A stretch of 64,000 nucleotides of DNA, taken from Amoebidium appalachense. Its lineage: Eukaryota > Ichthyosporea. The notes beneath the pieces were generated by a model that was not told the origin of the DNA, did not search any database, and saw nothing but the letters and a program-made list of their open reading frames with translations. Shown piece by piece: positions 25,224 to 34,793 of the stretch. The DNA is taken from the NCBI GenBank assembly GCA_963693365.1, contig CAVNZM010000001.1, forward strand, positions 20,026,001 through 20,090,000, written 5' to 3'. The stretch's first letter is position 1; each line of letters opens with the position of its first letter. The translations under genes were made by a program, and so were the position numbers.

Positions 25224-26179
25224 CCAACTTCAACAAGTTCGACCGCAACGGCGCATCCTCATCCCTCATCCGTGACTGGAGTGAGAGGTATCCCCCTCAC
25301 CCCCCCAACACACACACAATTTCTGCTCATCGTGTAGTTATACTTGGCACCGTGTTTTGCATATAGTTTGTATTTTGCGACGACAGGCAGCCCTTACAGC
25401 ACCGGTACCAAGCATCGGTGGTTTAGTGGTATAATTCTTGCCTGCCACGCGGGAGACCCGGGTTCGATTCCCGGCCGATGCATATTTTATTCGGGATTTT
25501 CGGGATATTCGTTTTGTTCCTTCATCTTTTGCAGTATCATTTCACATTCCCAATAAGCAGCCAATCATATTTCCAAAGAATCCCGAGGAAATCTTTCAAC
25601 CAATAGAAAACGGCTATGACTGAGCCAAACCCCCCCCCCCCCCCCCCCCCCCCGGCACATCCTAGAACCTTGCATGAATGATTATTGGCCCTTTTTTTCC
25701 TTCGATGTTGGGATACAGATAAACGTTTGCAACATTAAACAGTGCATTGGCTTTAGCAAGCTGCCCATGCAAAGGTCTTAGTTTATGTTGTAATCCTGTG
25801 ATCTGATTGACCGGGTTGTGATTGCCATCATAATGGGAACCAAGCCTGGACGGTAAAATTTAATCCTTTGATCTCCATTGGTCACAGGGCGGCTTTCATT
25901 TTGATGAGAACCATTCGTCTGTGTGTTTAATTTTAACCTTTAATTCTGATTGGCCACAGGGTGATTGTCAACCTGATGAAGTACTACAACAAGATGCCTG
26001 TCCTTTCACGTAACATGGACACGTATGGAGAGTCACAGACAGAGAGGCTGGAACGATCAAACTGCGGCCTGAAGGGCGCTATTCAGGTGGGTGTGGACAT
26101 ATGCATGTGCGTGTGTGTGGATGTGTGTGTGCCTGTGTGTCGCGTGTGTGGGTGAGTGGATGTGTGTGCTTCATATATG

Positions 26180-26237
<58 letters not shown>

Positions 26238-26323
26238 CGCATGTTTTGTGTTTGTGTTTGTGTGCAAGTGTGGGGGCATGTTCTTCTTCTTTCTTTTTTT
26301 TCTTTCTTTTTTTCTCTTTTTTT

Positions 26324-26374
<51 letters not shown>

Positions 26375-26670
26375 TGTGTGGGTGTGTGTGTGCGCGCTTT
26401 TTCACACCAGTGCCGTGTTGCCTCGGACCCATTTGTGTGGACAAGTGCAAGTGTTTCGGAGATGTGCTGGTTTTGAAGAGGGCTTATCAGGAATGTCTTT
26501 GGTTTGAAGCCTTCCAACCTCACCCCCTCCCCCCCCTCCCCCCCCCCCCCCCCCTTCCCCTCCCCCCTTTCGCAGCTTTCCAGTTTCCCTGTTTACCTCA
26601 TCGAACAAATGCCTGATACTCAAAACCCCTCGATTCCACACACACAAACACAAACAGGCGCACACGCGCG

Positions 26671-26728
<58 letters not shown>

Positions 26729-26972
26729 CGTGTACACAATCGCACAGTTTGCGGATGGCAAGCCAGCCAAGATTGAGCTCTCCAGCAATAGCAAGTGTGT
26801 AGCCCGGGTTTCATTTTCCAGCAAAAGTGCAGCTGCCTCCCCTAAGGAAGGCGATACGGAAACCGTAAGCCCCCTTTATTCCCCCCTCCCCCCTCCACCC
26901 CCCACCCCCCACCCCTCCATCTTTCCCCCCTACTCCATCTTCTTCCCCTCCACCCCCCCCCCCCCCCCTCCC

Positions 26973-27007
<35 letters not shown>

Positions 27008-27505
27008 ATTTTTCCCAACCTTCCCCCTTCCCCCCCTTCGCCCCCGGGGAGGGGAAGAAGGGGGGGTGCTGGAGAAGCGGAAGAAATATGGGGGGGGGGG
27101 GGGGGGGGGGGTATCCCACCCAGCGTTTGGTTTCCGTCTCCCCTCTTCTTTGTCCTGCCCGCCCATTGTATCTATGTATGTGGGATATGAAAAGGGCTTC
27201 GAAGCACAAGCAGTGCCCAGTTGGTTGGTTTGGTGGGCGGTTTGAACCTAGGAAGCCACAGAATATGTCTAAGGACAACGGTGAGTGATTTTTGGCCTAT
27301 CAAAGGGCCGTGTGAAGTACTAAGCTTTAAAGCCGTAAGTCAGACATTTTCGATTCAGGACGACCATAATCAGCAACCACAACACACCGATCTGAATCTA
27401 CAGGAACAATTCCCCTATCATGGCCTTTATAGTTATGGGGTTGGTCCCTAGCAAGTGTACTTTTCACACAAAACAACGTGGTACTATCACTTACAATGGT
27501 CAACC

Positions 27506-27539
<34 letters not shown>

Positions 27540-27650
27540 CCATCCCTCTTCCCTCCCTCCCTTTCTCCCAAACACCTACCGTTCCAGGTCGGAGATGACA
27601 AGACAACGGCTGTGGCTGTGGACACCTCAGCCACCCTTATGCTGACATGA
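14134..27650 (+). CDS. secreted Agd3-like carbohydrate deacetylase (CE18-type), 19 exons, 705 aa
   Basis: Family knowledge: fungal Agd3 removes N-acetyl groups from galactosaminogalactan outside the cell. Exons, all phase-consistent: 14134-14295, 14800-14885, 15857-15978, 16797-16873, 17730-17820, 18430-18482, 18920-19006, 19559-19728, 20205-20322, 20625-20766, 21362-21472, 22395-22543, 23125-23210, 23708-23853, 24170-24315, 25223-25287, 25960-26086, 26748-26864, 27588-27650. Residues 1-23 form a signal peptide. The N-terminal part carries TAEQEQLRSYGRSSGARIVYL. The catalytic region has TRGIYLGNRRLYLHMQVDDW (metal-site DD about 263-264), FEMAFNGMGY, WVSHTWSHKHLDW (His about 350, 354, 356), KSLVPPEISGL and YVVGDDSR. 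C-terminal blocks include PFPFMFHQ and NKMPVLSRNMD. It lacks fungal-type intron sparsity, has no frameshift, and follows a chitinase remnant on the same strand. The exact substrate is unknown. Confidence 0.85.
14564..14610. repeat. (CA)n microsatellite in deacetylase intron 1
   Basis: About 23 CA units between exons 1 and 2. Confidence 0.9.
17064..17545 (+). repeat. 36-bp minisatellite in deacetylase intron 4
   Basis: Nine good head-to-tail units of GATACACTAACATGATCCGG plus GTGGTATTTGCATTGC (36 bp) from about 17071 to 17394, then degenerate units to about 17545. Because 36 is a multiple of three, it stays open in several frames and mimics a repeat protein. It lies between two well-supported exons, so it is treated as intronic. 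Confidence 0.95.
18027..18082. repeat. poly-C tract in deacetylase intron 5
   Basis: More than 50 bases of C with a single T, in the intron before exon 6. Confidence 0.9.
20383..20439. repeat. (TG)n microsatellite in deacetylase intron 9
   Basis: About 27 TG units downstream of exon 9. Confidence 0.9.
21985..22028. repeat. poly-C tract before dispersed repeat copy C
   Basis: About 44 C residues lead directly into the repeat copy at 22030. Confidence 0.9.
22030..22177 (+). repeat. dispersed repeat, copy C (3' half, poly-C tail)
   Basis: Shares GGTCGAAACTC, CTGAGGATGGGCTCTGCTTA, GTGTACTTCGTAC and GCATTCAAA with copies A and E. It is bracketed by C tracts and sits in sense direction in deacetylase intron 11. 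Confidence 0.75.
22774..22870 (+). repeat. dispersed repeat, copy D (3' part, poly-C tail)
   Basis: GCTCTGCTTGTGACGCATGC, GATGTTGCATACTTAATATT, GTGTACTTCGTGC and GCATTCAA followed by C residues. A C tract also precedes it. Sense direction in deacetylase intron 12. Confidence 0.75.
24361..24716 (+). repeat. dispersed repeat, copy B (poly-C tail)
   Basis: Near-full-length partner of copy A with the same start (CAACCGGGCATGGTTGC) and end (TTCCGCATTCAA plus C tract). It carries a few deletions and substitutions, and one arm of the GTCTGAG/CTCAGAC pair is mutated. Sense direction in deacetylase intron 15. Confidence 0.8.
25412..25482 (+). tRNA. tRNA-Gly (GCC)
   Basis: A 71-nt tRNA gene. The acceptor arms GCATCGG and CCGATGC pair fully, with discriminator A at 25482. 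Box A-like TGGTTTAGTGG and box B GGTTCGATTCC are intact. The anticodon loop CTGCCAC gives anticodon GCC. A TTTT pol III terminator lies at 25485-25488. The sequence is very close to the common eukaryotic tRNA-Gly-GCC. It lies inside intron 16 of the deacetylase gene, on the same strand. Confidence 0.97.
26181..26372. repeat. (TG)n followed by a poly-G tract, deacetylase intron 17
   Basis: About 24 TG units at 26181-26228, a T-rich stretch at 26280-26324, then about 48 G residues at 26325-26372. Confidence 0.9.
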
Positions 27651-28380
27651 AACCACACGAATGGGGGGATAAGTTGCTGCATGCAACAGACTTCGTGAGA
27701 AGAATCAAGTACAAATATGTTCACACACTTCCTGCCACGCAACCCGCCTTATGTATAAATTAAGTTCTAATTCTAGAGACTCGAGCTTGTAATTATTATT
27801 TAAGCACTAGAAGTGAGGCGACACTAACCACACACCACTAGTAGTCCAATGCCAATAGGCGTCTGCTTTTTCATTATTTTAATCTTAAAAGTTTACTTTT
27901 AGTTGTAGTATCCCTGGACTTAGGCTTGCTTGTAGCAGCCGAACCGGCGATAGATGCTGGTTGCCTCATATGGCTAAGTGTCCTGTTGCTTCATTGGTGT
28001 ATCACGAGGCCACGTCGTGTGTCCCAGTTTGGACACAGAAACACATGTAAGTAGAGAGTTGTGCCACAACTAAAGCGCCAATAAAAGTAAAAGAGATTTG
28101 TAACCGATGAGCCCAATATCTGGATAAGGCAGTTTTATTTCACCGTTGTGTGCAGGTCGCTGTGCACTTGTGGATATCAGCACATTTTCGGTATATATAT
28201 CCCATCAAAACCCTCAACCCTCACCATGCGCGGCCCCATACCTTTCCGCGAAAATACACACGGACACAAACACCCGCACACACTTGCACAAACACACACA
28301 CACACACACACAGACAGACTCTGAGAGAGAGAGACTCTGAGAGAGAGAGGGGGGGGGGGGGGGGGGGGGGGGGGTGTGTG

Positions 28381-28440
<60 letters not shown>

Positions 28441-29843
28441 CTTACACGGACACACACGTGTACACACAGCACCCGGCCGGGTGAGTCTCTAGCGGTACTG
28501 TGGGACCGGTATACCCACCCAAAACTGCAATGCTGAACAAGATGGTGTCTTGAAACGGTTAAGGCTTAGCATAAGGTCAGAACACACACAGAGTGGCGCA
28601 CATGCAACTTTTACAAGCCCCGGACCACGAACACAATCACTCGTGTTAACTTTCGCAGCGAGACACCACAAAGTCAGCCTTGGAAAGAGACTCATGCTTG
28701 TTCATTGAACGACTTATGATATGTTTTAGCGTGTATATTAGAGGCGTTCGTGTGTTGCACCGTGGGCCACTCATGAAACATAGGGGGCTTTATCCGTATT
28801 TACTTACTCGAGGCCCAAAGACCAGACTCAGGCATATAGGTGGTGGCAGCGGGTAAGGAAGAGAGGAGAAGGGGGGGGGGGGGGACCCCCCCCCCCCCCC
28901 AAAAAAAAAAAAAAAAAAGAAAAAGAAAAGAAAAGAAAAGAAAAGAAAAGAAGAAAAGAAAAAGAAAAAAGCAAATCTGGTATATGAGTAGCCCCATTTG
29001 TAGGTAATTATTCGTGATCACATATACTCGCACGAGTCTCAGATAGATTATGGCTGGGCCGTCACGTAACAATGAACGGTATTTTATTGGCAACATGTGT
29101 GCAATTGTTATTCCATGTGCTCACTAACGGGTAGTTATGAATATTCATCCAGGCTTAACTTAACATTTGCACTTACAGCAAGAGCCTCCGCTGTCGCCAG
29201 AAGCCCATTTGATAAGAAATGTGATTACCTGAATAATATATATATATATATATAGTCTATGTTTCTACAAAACATGATTAAATCTTGTACATACGGTCCT
29301 GTGTACAGATGACCAATTCGAATGGGAGGGGGCTGACAGCAGGAAGAGGTTGAGTCACTATTGATACATGGCCCGGTATCACTAAACAATTAGGCCACTA
29401 ATGTTAATTAACTCGGTCTCTGATAAACTAAACCTAATATTTTACAAATGTTGAATTTCAGACAGAAAACACAAGCTATACAAGAACCTGTGAATTGAAA
29501 GGCATGTCCCATTGCTATATATCGTGCTGCTACAACGATATCTGAAATGCAGGGGCATTCTCTGTCGGTGTGCTGCAGTCAACAGCAAAGAGAATACTGC
29601 CGTCACTTTCACTGCTGCTGCCGGGCCTAACCAGCCACCCAGGCCCATACTCCCCCTTGTAGCCCAGCGTGCGCCGCACCTATAGGGTGTGCACGTGGTC
29701 AGGCGGTGATTTCTTTATACGTATTCTAGATCTGGTCTTAATTAGTGAAAAGGAGGTCCCAGGGAGGTGGTGGAAGGGGGTTGGTGGTATGGGGTGGTTT
29801 CAAGTTTTTTTTGTTTTTTGTTTTTTTGTTTTTTTTTTTGGGT

Positions 29844-29877
<34 letters not shown>

Positions 29878-30074
29878 GGGGGGGGGAGGAGGAGAAGGGC
29901 GGGAGGGGGGGGGAGGGGGGGGGGGTTGAGGGTTGGGAAGGAGCGGGAGGAGGGGGAAGCCTTGAGGGGCAGGGGGGGGGGGGGGGGGGGAGGGGGGGGG
30001 GTCATAAAGTGTTTATAATGTGGCATGTATAGGCAGAGTCACATTGGCAATGCTCCTCTCTCAGACTGGTCTTT
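27651..30074. other. intergenic region downstream of the deacetylase
   Basis: AT-richer DNA up to 28140. CA, G, TG and GA microsatellites at 28290-28434. C/A-rich block at 28880-28970 and an (AT)n run at about 29240. G-rich block at 29840-30001. No gene was recognised. Short minus-strand open frames near 28.5 and 29.5 kb show no family motif. Confidence 0.5.
28080..28085 (+). terminator. possible polyadenylation signal of the deacetylase gene
   Basis: AATAAA about 430 bases after the TGA, in AT-richer sequence. It is the first clear hexamer noted downstream and is supported only by position. Confidence 0.35.
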
Positions 30075-30301
30075 GTTGGAACATCTGGCCCAAACCCGCT
30101 AATTCAAAAAATAGGGTATTTATTTTAAGGGCGTACCGCATCCAATCATTCGGCGCCAAATTTTTTAAGGGCGTACCGCATCCAATCGGCTGATATGACT
30201 TCCAAAAATCGGATCGTCTAAGCCAGCGAATCAATTTCGGTAACGGCCAATCCAAGCCGTTGCGGCAGAAAAAACTGGTATGCTCAGCGGGTTGTTCCAA
30301 C
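30075..30301. mobile_element. small inverted-repeat (MITE-like) element
   Basis: GTTGGAACA at the left end is mirrored by TGTTCCAAC at the right end, and both ends also carry ACCCGCT/AGCGGGT inside. The element is about 227 bp. Inside are two direct copies of TTTTAAGGGCGTACCGCATC (30123 and 30163). No target duplication could be defined and no transposase is present. Confidence 0.45.
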
Positions 30302-30690
30302 TTACATCGGACTTAATCGCAGTAATCATAGCGCGAAACCGTGCAATAAAGCAGTATAAGGATAGTATAATACCATATTCTAAAGCAGCAGAGTTTGCGC
30401 TCGTTTCTACTAGAAAAAAGCGCGCTTTGTTCTTTAGCTATTGGGGAGGTAGATTCACCGACCGCTACAGATATTTTACCGCGCTCATAATCAGATCGAT
30501 GAAAAAGGAAAGAGATCGGAATGCGGAAATTAGGCCCCCGAGCGTTAGCGCAAGTTGGCGCTATGAAGAGGGTATCATTATCAACCAAAGAAATGCACAG
30601 AGTTTCGATGATCAGCGAATGAACCGTGTAGTGAGCGATGTGGAGAGGAAGGGGAGGGTATTGGAGTGGATGGGTGGCTGGATGGTGTAG
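30280..30690 (+). CDS. open frame of unknown function (136 codons)
   Basis: The predicted product is charged (MKKERDRNAEIRPPSVSASW) and has no motif I recognise. Its start overlaps the right end of the inverted-repeat element and its base composition is more even than its surroundings. It may be part of a larger transposon remnant or non-coding. No splice sites or neighbours support it. Confidence 0.2.
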   Translation: MLSGLFQLTSDLIAVIIARNRAIKQYKDSIIPYSKAAEFALVSTRKKRALFFSYWGGRFTDRYRYFTALIIRSMKKERDRNAEIRPPSVSASWRYEEGIIINQRNAQSFDDQRMNRVVSDVERKGRVLEWMGGWMV

Positions 30691-30944
30691 TTTAACAGTT
30701 GTGTGTGTGTGTGTGTGTGGGGTGGGGTGGGTGGGTGGGGGGGGGGGGGGAGGGTTGCTGTTGTTGGTGTTTTTGTTATTTTTGTTTCTTTTTTGGGGGA
30801 GAGGGCGGTGAGGCTGAGGGGGGGAGCCTCTGAGGGGTGCTCAAGGGGGAAGGGGGGGGGGGGGGAGGGGGGGGGGGAGGGGGGGATTCGGGGTAAGTGG
30901 GACGGGGTGTCATCGAATCAAAAAGGCAGTGTGTCTTTACCTTG

Positions 30945-31135
30945 AATGTGCGGCCCACTGTGGCCAGATGATACTGCGAGACAAGAGCGAGGGAGATAGA
31001 GAGAGAGGGGAGACAGAGACACCATGTGTGTGAGTCAAGGGTGCATGGGATATTGGCATGGTTTGTATGTGCTGACATTTAATGGCGTCCTTACCAGCAG
31101 CTGCTGAACGTTGAAGGCACCCGGGCCCTTCTATG
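30945..31135 (-). CDS. two candidate exons of an unidentified minus-strand gene
   Basis: On the minus strand, a GGCATAG acceptor leads to KGPGAFNVQQLL with donor CTG-GTAAGG at about 31095. A TTGTCTCGCAG acceptor then leads to YHLATVGRTFK with donor AAG-GTAAAG at about 30950. Both are phase 0, so they join in frame. No upstream start or downstream end was found and the family is not recognised. They lie downstream of COA4 on the same strand. Confidence 0.3.
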
Positions 31136-31212
31136 CCATACAGTGTGCACATATAGGCGCGCTGCATGCAACATGTCAATTTTTCAACCAAGAAGTGTTC
31201 TTTACCAAAACC

Positions 31213-31218
31213 TTTATT
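31213..31218 (-). terminator. possible polyadenylation signal of COA4
   Basis: AATAAA on the minus strand, about 560 bases past the COA4 stop codon. Supported only by position. Confidence 0.3.
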
Positions 31219-31402
31219 GAGTGACTCGCAGGACCTGTATCAGCATATGTATACTTGTAGTTGCACCTACTACAACCACACATGTATACAGACCCAGATG
31301 TTGTGCCTCACATTTCTTTGTTAGGGTTCTTTCGAGTGCGGTATTCTCACAGTTCAAACCTTAAAACGAGGTCTCTAGATATATAGTTGGTTGAACGATA
31401 TA

Positions 31403-31412
31403 TTCGGCGGCA

Positions 31413-31459
<47 letters not shown>
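31403..31459. repeat. poly-G tract
   Basis: More than 45 consecutive G residues. Confidence 0.9.
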
Positions 31460-31778
31460 CTAAAACGAGCGGTGACTATGCATATACTCTGTCGAGCTAC
31501 ATAAGGTGTGTCCTATGTACATTGTGGTATTACATGTCTGAAAACCATGCACAAGATGTACACAGGCACATTATTCTTACTACAAACTCGATCAGTCTCA
31601 ATAGTGTGCTTAGTTCGAGTCAAAACTGCCCACCACCACACGCAACATCTTCATTCATGGTCCGGCACACACACCGTGGCACTTACACTTTGGCGATTCT
31701 TCCAGAAACATCCCACCCAGGGATGAAGGAAGAATGTCCGCCACACCAACTGTGATCAGTCTTATGACGACATGTTGT

Positions 31779-31922
31779 TTACTTCTTGCCTTCTGCTTTT
31801 TGGTGCTTCTCGAAGCACTCCTTGAATGCCTTCACCTGTGGTTCGAAAAGAGAAAAACAAGAGAGGGAGTAAGATGGAGGGAAGGCGAGAGGTAAAGGGA
31901 GAAAATGATGGGTTACGTACAT

Positions 31923-31978
<56 letters not shown>

Positions 31979-34149
31979 CGTGCGCGGGCGCGGGCGTGCG
32001 TGCGTGCGTGCGTGTGTGTGTGTGCGTGTGTGTGTGTGTAAAGAAGGGGGAGGGGGGAGGGGATTGGAAAGGTTGGATGGAGAGAGGGGGGGGGGATTGG
32101 AAAGGTTGGATGGAGAGAATAAGTTGGAGAGATGGGCGTGCAGAAACAGAGACTATTTTTAAGGATGGCTTTTTGGTTGGTGGTGACGGTGGCTGGGAAA
32201 CCTTAAGGGGGAGGGGGGAATTGTAACAGGAAACTCATAAAAGAAGATAGTGAAAACAAAAGGGAGGGAGGGAGGGAGGAAGAGAGGGAGGGAGGGAGGG
32301 AGGGAGGGAGGGAGGGGCGGAGAGACGGACGGAGGGAGGGAGGGAAGGAGAAAGAGACACATTACGAAAGGTGAACGCAGCAGTAGATGTGCTGGTTGCC
32401 TGATCACGAACCAGCTTAAACACGTATGGGTATTTTAATATCCCTTCCCGAAGTTTCATTTCATTTTCAGTTCATTTCCATTTCATGTTTTTGTGCTCCC
32501 ACCTGTGGCTGGCACACCCTCCAGTCCTTGGTCTGGCCCATGCAGTCCTGTAGAGCATAGTGTTCGTCTTTGCACCCACTCTGCTCCAGTCTCACCTCAA
32601 AGGGATCTTCCTCTTCCTCTTCGGGGGCGGAAGAATCTGCCTGTGTGTGTGCGCGAGCGCGTGTGTGTGGGTGTGTGTGCATGTGTGTGTGTGCGTGCAC
32701 GGGTGCGTGCGAGGGTGTGTCTGTGTGTGTCCGCGTGTGCGTGTGAGAGTGTGAGTGTGATTATACGTGTGTCTATGTAGCTTGATGGTGCGAGCGTGTG
32801 TGCGCACGTGTGCATGTGTGCATTTCTGTGAGTGCGCCGTAGTTGTGTGTGTATGCAGCGTTGCATGCATGTTTGCGCATCATTGTATATGTGTGTATTG
32901 CCTGGGGAAGAACGCAAGATGACGAGCATCGCAAAGCGTGATTGCATAGAAAAAAGCCCCTCCGGGGAGGGGAGGCCGAGGGGCGGAAGGGAGTTACATA
33001 TCAGTCACAGGACAAACATACAAATAATTGGAGTTTTGATCACCACTTGGTCTGACACAGAATGATAAGGCCGAATTGAGCTGGGTGGGTATCTCCAACA
33101 TAAACGAGAGAAGTCGGGGGGCGGGGAGTGGGAGGGGGGGGGGGGGGGGGGGGAGGGTAGACGATATTGAGGAGATATGCAGGTATGAGCATTGGGGGAG
33201 GCGAAGCAGGGGATCGGGGAAGGGATAACGGAAATCTGATGATCGATTGGAAGTGCAAACTGCAGACAAAGGATAAGAATGGAGCGAGATACTGTCCTCC
33301 CCACCTCCCCCCAATCCACAGTCACTCAGACTCACCCCAAGATTAAGTTAACGGGGTTATGGCGAGAAACATGAAATTGTTACGAATTGAAAAGGATGCG
33401 GATTCACCGGCCGGGATTACGATTCAACAACATATACGTTAGTGTCAGTTATGCAACACTACCGCAAAACCAACCCCCCAATCTTAGGGATGACAAGAAG
33501 TCTAGCCATACTCTGTCAGCATGAAACCAGAGATACCGGCCACGTAGACGTTACTGGTGGGACAACGAGGTGTTGGGGCAAATGGCGCAGGGGGAGGGGG
33601 GAGCGGATGAGAGTAGGAGCAAGGTGTTGAGGCAAAGGGGGATTGCCAGTGGAAGGAGCGGGTGGGAAGAGGCGAATGAGAACACTGCTGCATGTTTTGA
33701 AAGATAACTTAGAGAACCTACACTGCCGGGCAAAGCATAGCAAAGAAAGGAAAATGGCCGGACAGATGTGTATAAGGGGGAAGGAGGCTGGAGGCACGGG
33801 GAAGGGGGGGGGGGGGGGGGGGGGGAGGGGAGGGGTGCGAAGGGGAAGAGGGGAGGAGGGGGATCGAGGAAGAGGGGGAGAGGGGGAGGGGGAGAGTGGA
33901 GGGAAGGGAGAGAGAGGAAGAGGAGAGAGGGACAAAGGGTAATAGGTAGGGAGGAAAAGAGTGGGAAGGGGGAGAGTGATAAAGAGAGAGTGAGAGTGAA
34001 TGTGAAATGTGAAGGAGGGACAAAGAGCGAGAGAGAGGAAGAGAGGGAGGCATAGGGAGACAAAGAGAGGGAGAGCTAGGAAGAGAGACAGACAGGGGGG
34101 GGGGGGGGGAGGGGGGAGAGAGATAGGAAGAGAGGGGGGGAGAGAGAGA

Positions 34150-34199
<50 letters not shown>

Positions 34200-34238
34200 A
34201 AGAGAAGAGAGAGAGAGAGGGAAAGGGGGAGAGAGAGA

Positions 34239-34309
<71 letters not shown>

Positions 34310-34322
34310 CGATAGAGAGGGG

Positions 34323-34376
<54 letters not shown>

Positions 34377-34496
34377 GAGAGGGGGGGGGGGGGGAGTAGG
34401 GGAGAGAGAGAGAGAGAAGGGGAAGGAGAGAGGGAGGGAGAGAAGAGAGGGAGAGAGGAAGAGAGGGAGGGAGAGGGAGAGGGGGGGGGGGGGGGG

Positions 34497-34534
<38 letters not shown>

Positions 34535-34610
34535 AGAGAGAGGGGGGAGAGAGAGGGAGAGGGGGAGAGAGGGAGAGAGAGAGCGAGAGAGAGAGAGAGA
34601 AGAGAGGGAA

Positions 34611-34704
<94 letters not shown>

Positions 34705-34793
34705 GGGAGGTAGATGCTTAGTGCCACGCTCACCGTATGCTCAGCTGGTTTGCGCTCTGACGGGACCTTTGCGTAGCCTTTGGTGGAATGCAT
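31779..34793 (-). CDS. COA4: COA4 homologue, twin CX9C mitochondrial cytochrome oxidase assembly factor
   Basis: COA4 (CHCHD8) is a small intermembrane-space protein needed for cytochrome c oxidase assembly. Three exons join in phase 0 to an 84-residue protein: 34793-34734 ([20 protein letters not shown]), 32640-32503 and 31835-31779, ending in TAA. Exon 2 starts [20 protein letters not shown], then [20 protein letters not shown]; exon 3 has [18 protein letters not shown]. The first pair is [11 protein letters not shown] and the second [11 protein letters not shown], both CX9C. The second spans the exon 2/3 junction. WRVCQPQ matches the family signature. Length fits the family (about 85-90). 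Intron 1 is about 2.1 kb and holds the large purine tract. The exon 2 acceptor adjoins TG/CA-rich DNA. Confidence 0.9.
31923..32038. repeat. (TG)n / TGCG compound microsatellite in COA4 intron 2
   Basis: About 24 TG units, then alternating CG/TG sequence. Confidence 0.9.
32260..32350. repeat. (GGGA)n tract in COA4 intron 2
   Basis: Repeated GGGA units with a few CGGA variants. Confidence 0.9.
33584..34711. repeat. 1.1-kb purine-only-biased tract ((GA)n / poly-G) in COA4 intron 1
   Basis: Plus-strand sequence is almost entirely A and G, with (GA)n runs, G tracts (33807-33826, 34618-34641) and one (TG)n insert at 34242-34274. Apparent Ser/Leu-rich minus-strand and Glu/Arg-rich plus-strand open frames are products of the repeat. 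Confidence 0.95.

Noticed and set aside
29240-29265. telomere or centromere repeat
   Set aside because: It is only a short (AT)n run, and no telomere-type hexamer array occurs in the window.
33516-34793. 425-codon Ser/Leu/Pro-rich minus-strand open frame starting at the COA4 ATG
   Set aside because: Only the first 20 codons are COA4 exon 1. The rest is a read-through of the (CT)n intron after a good GTGAGC donor.
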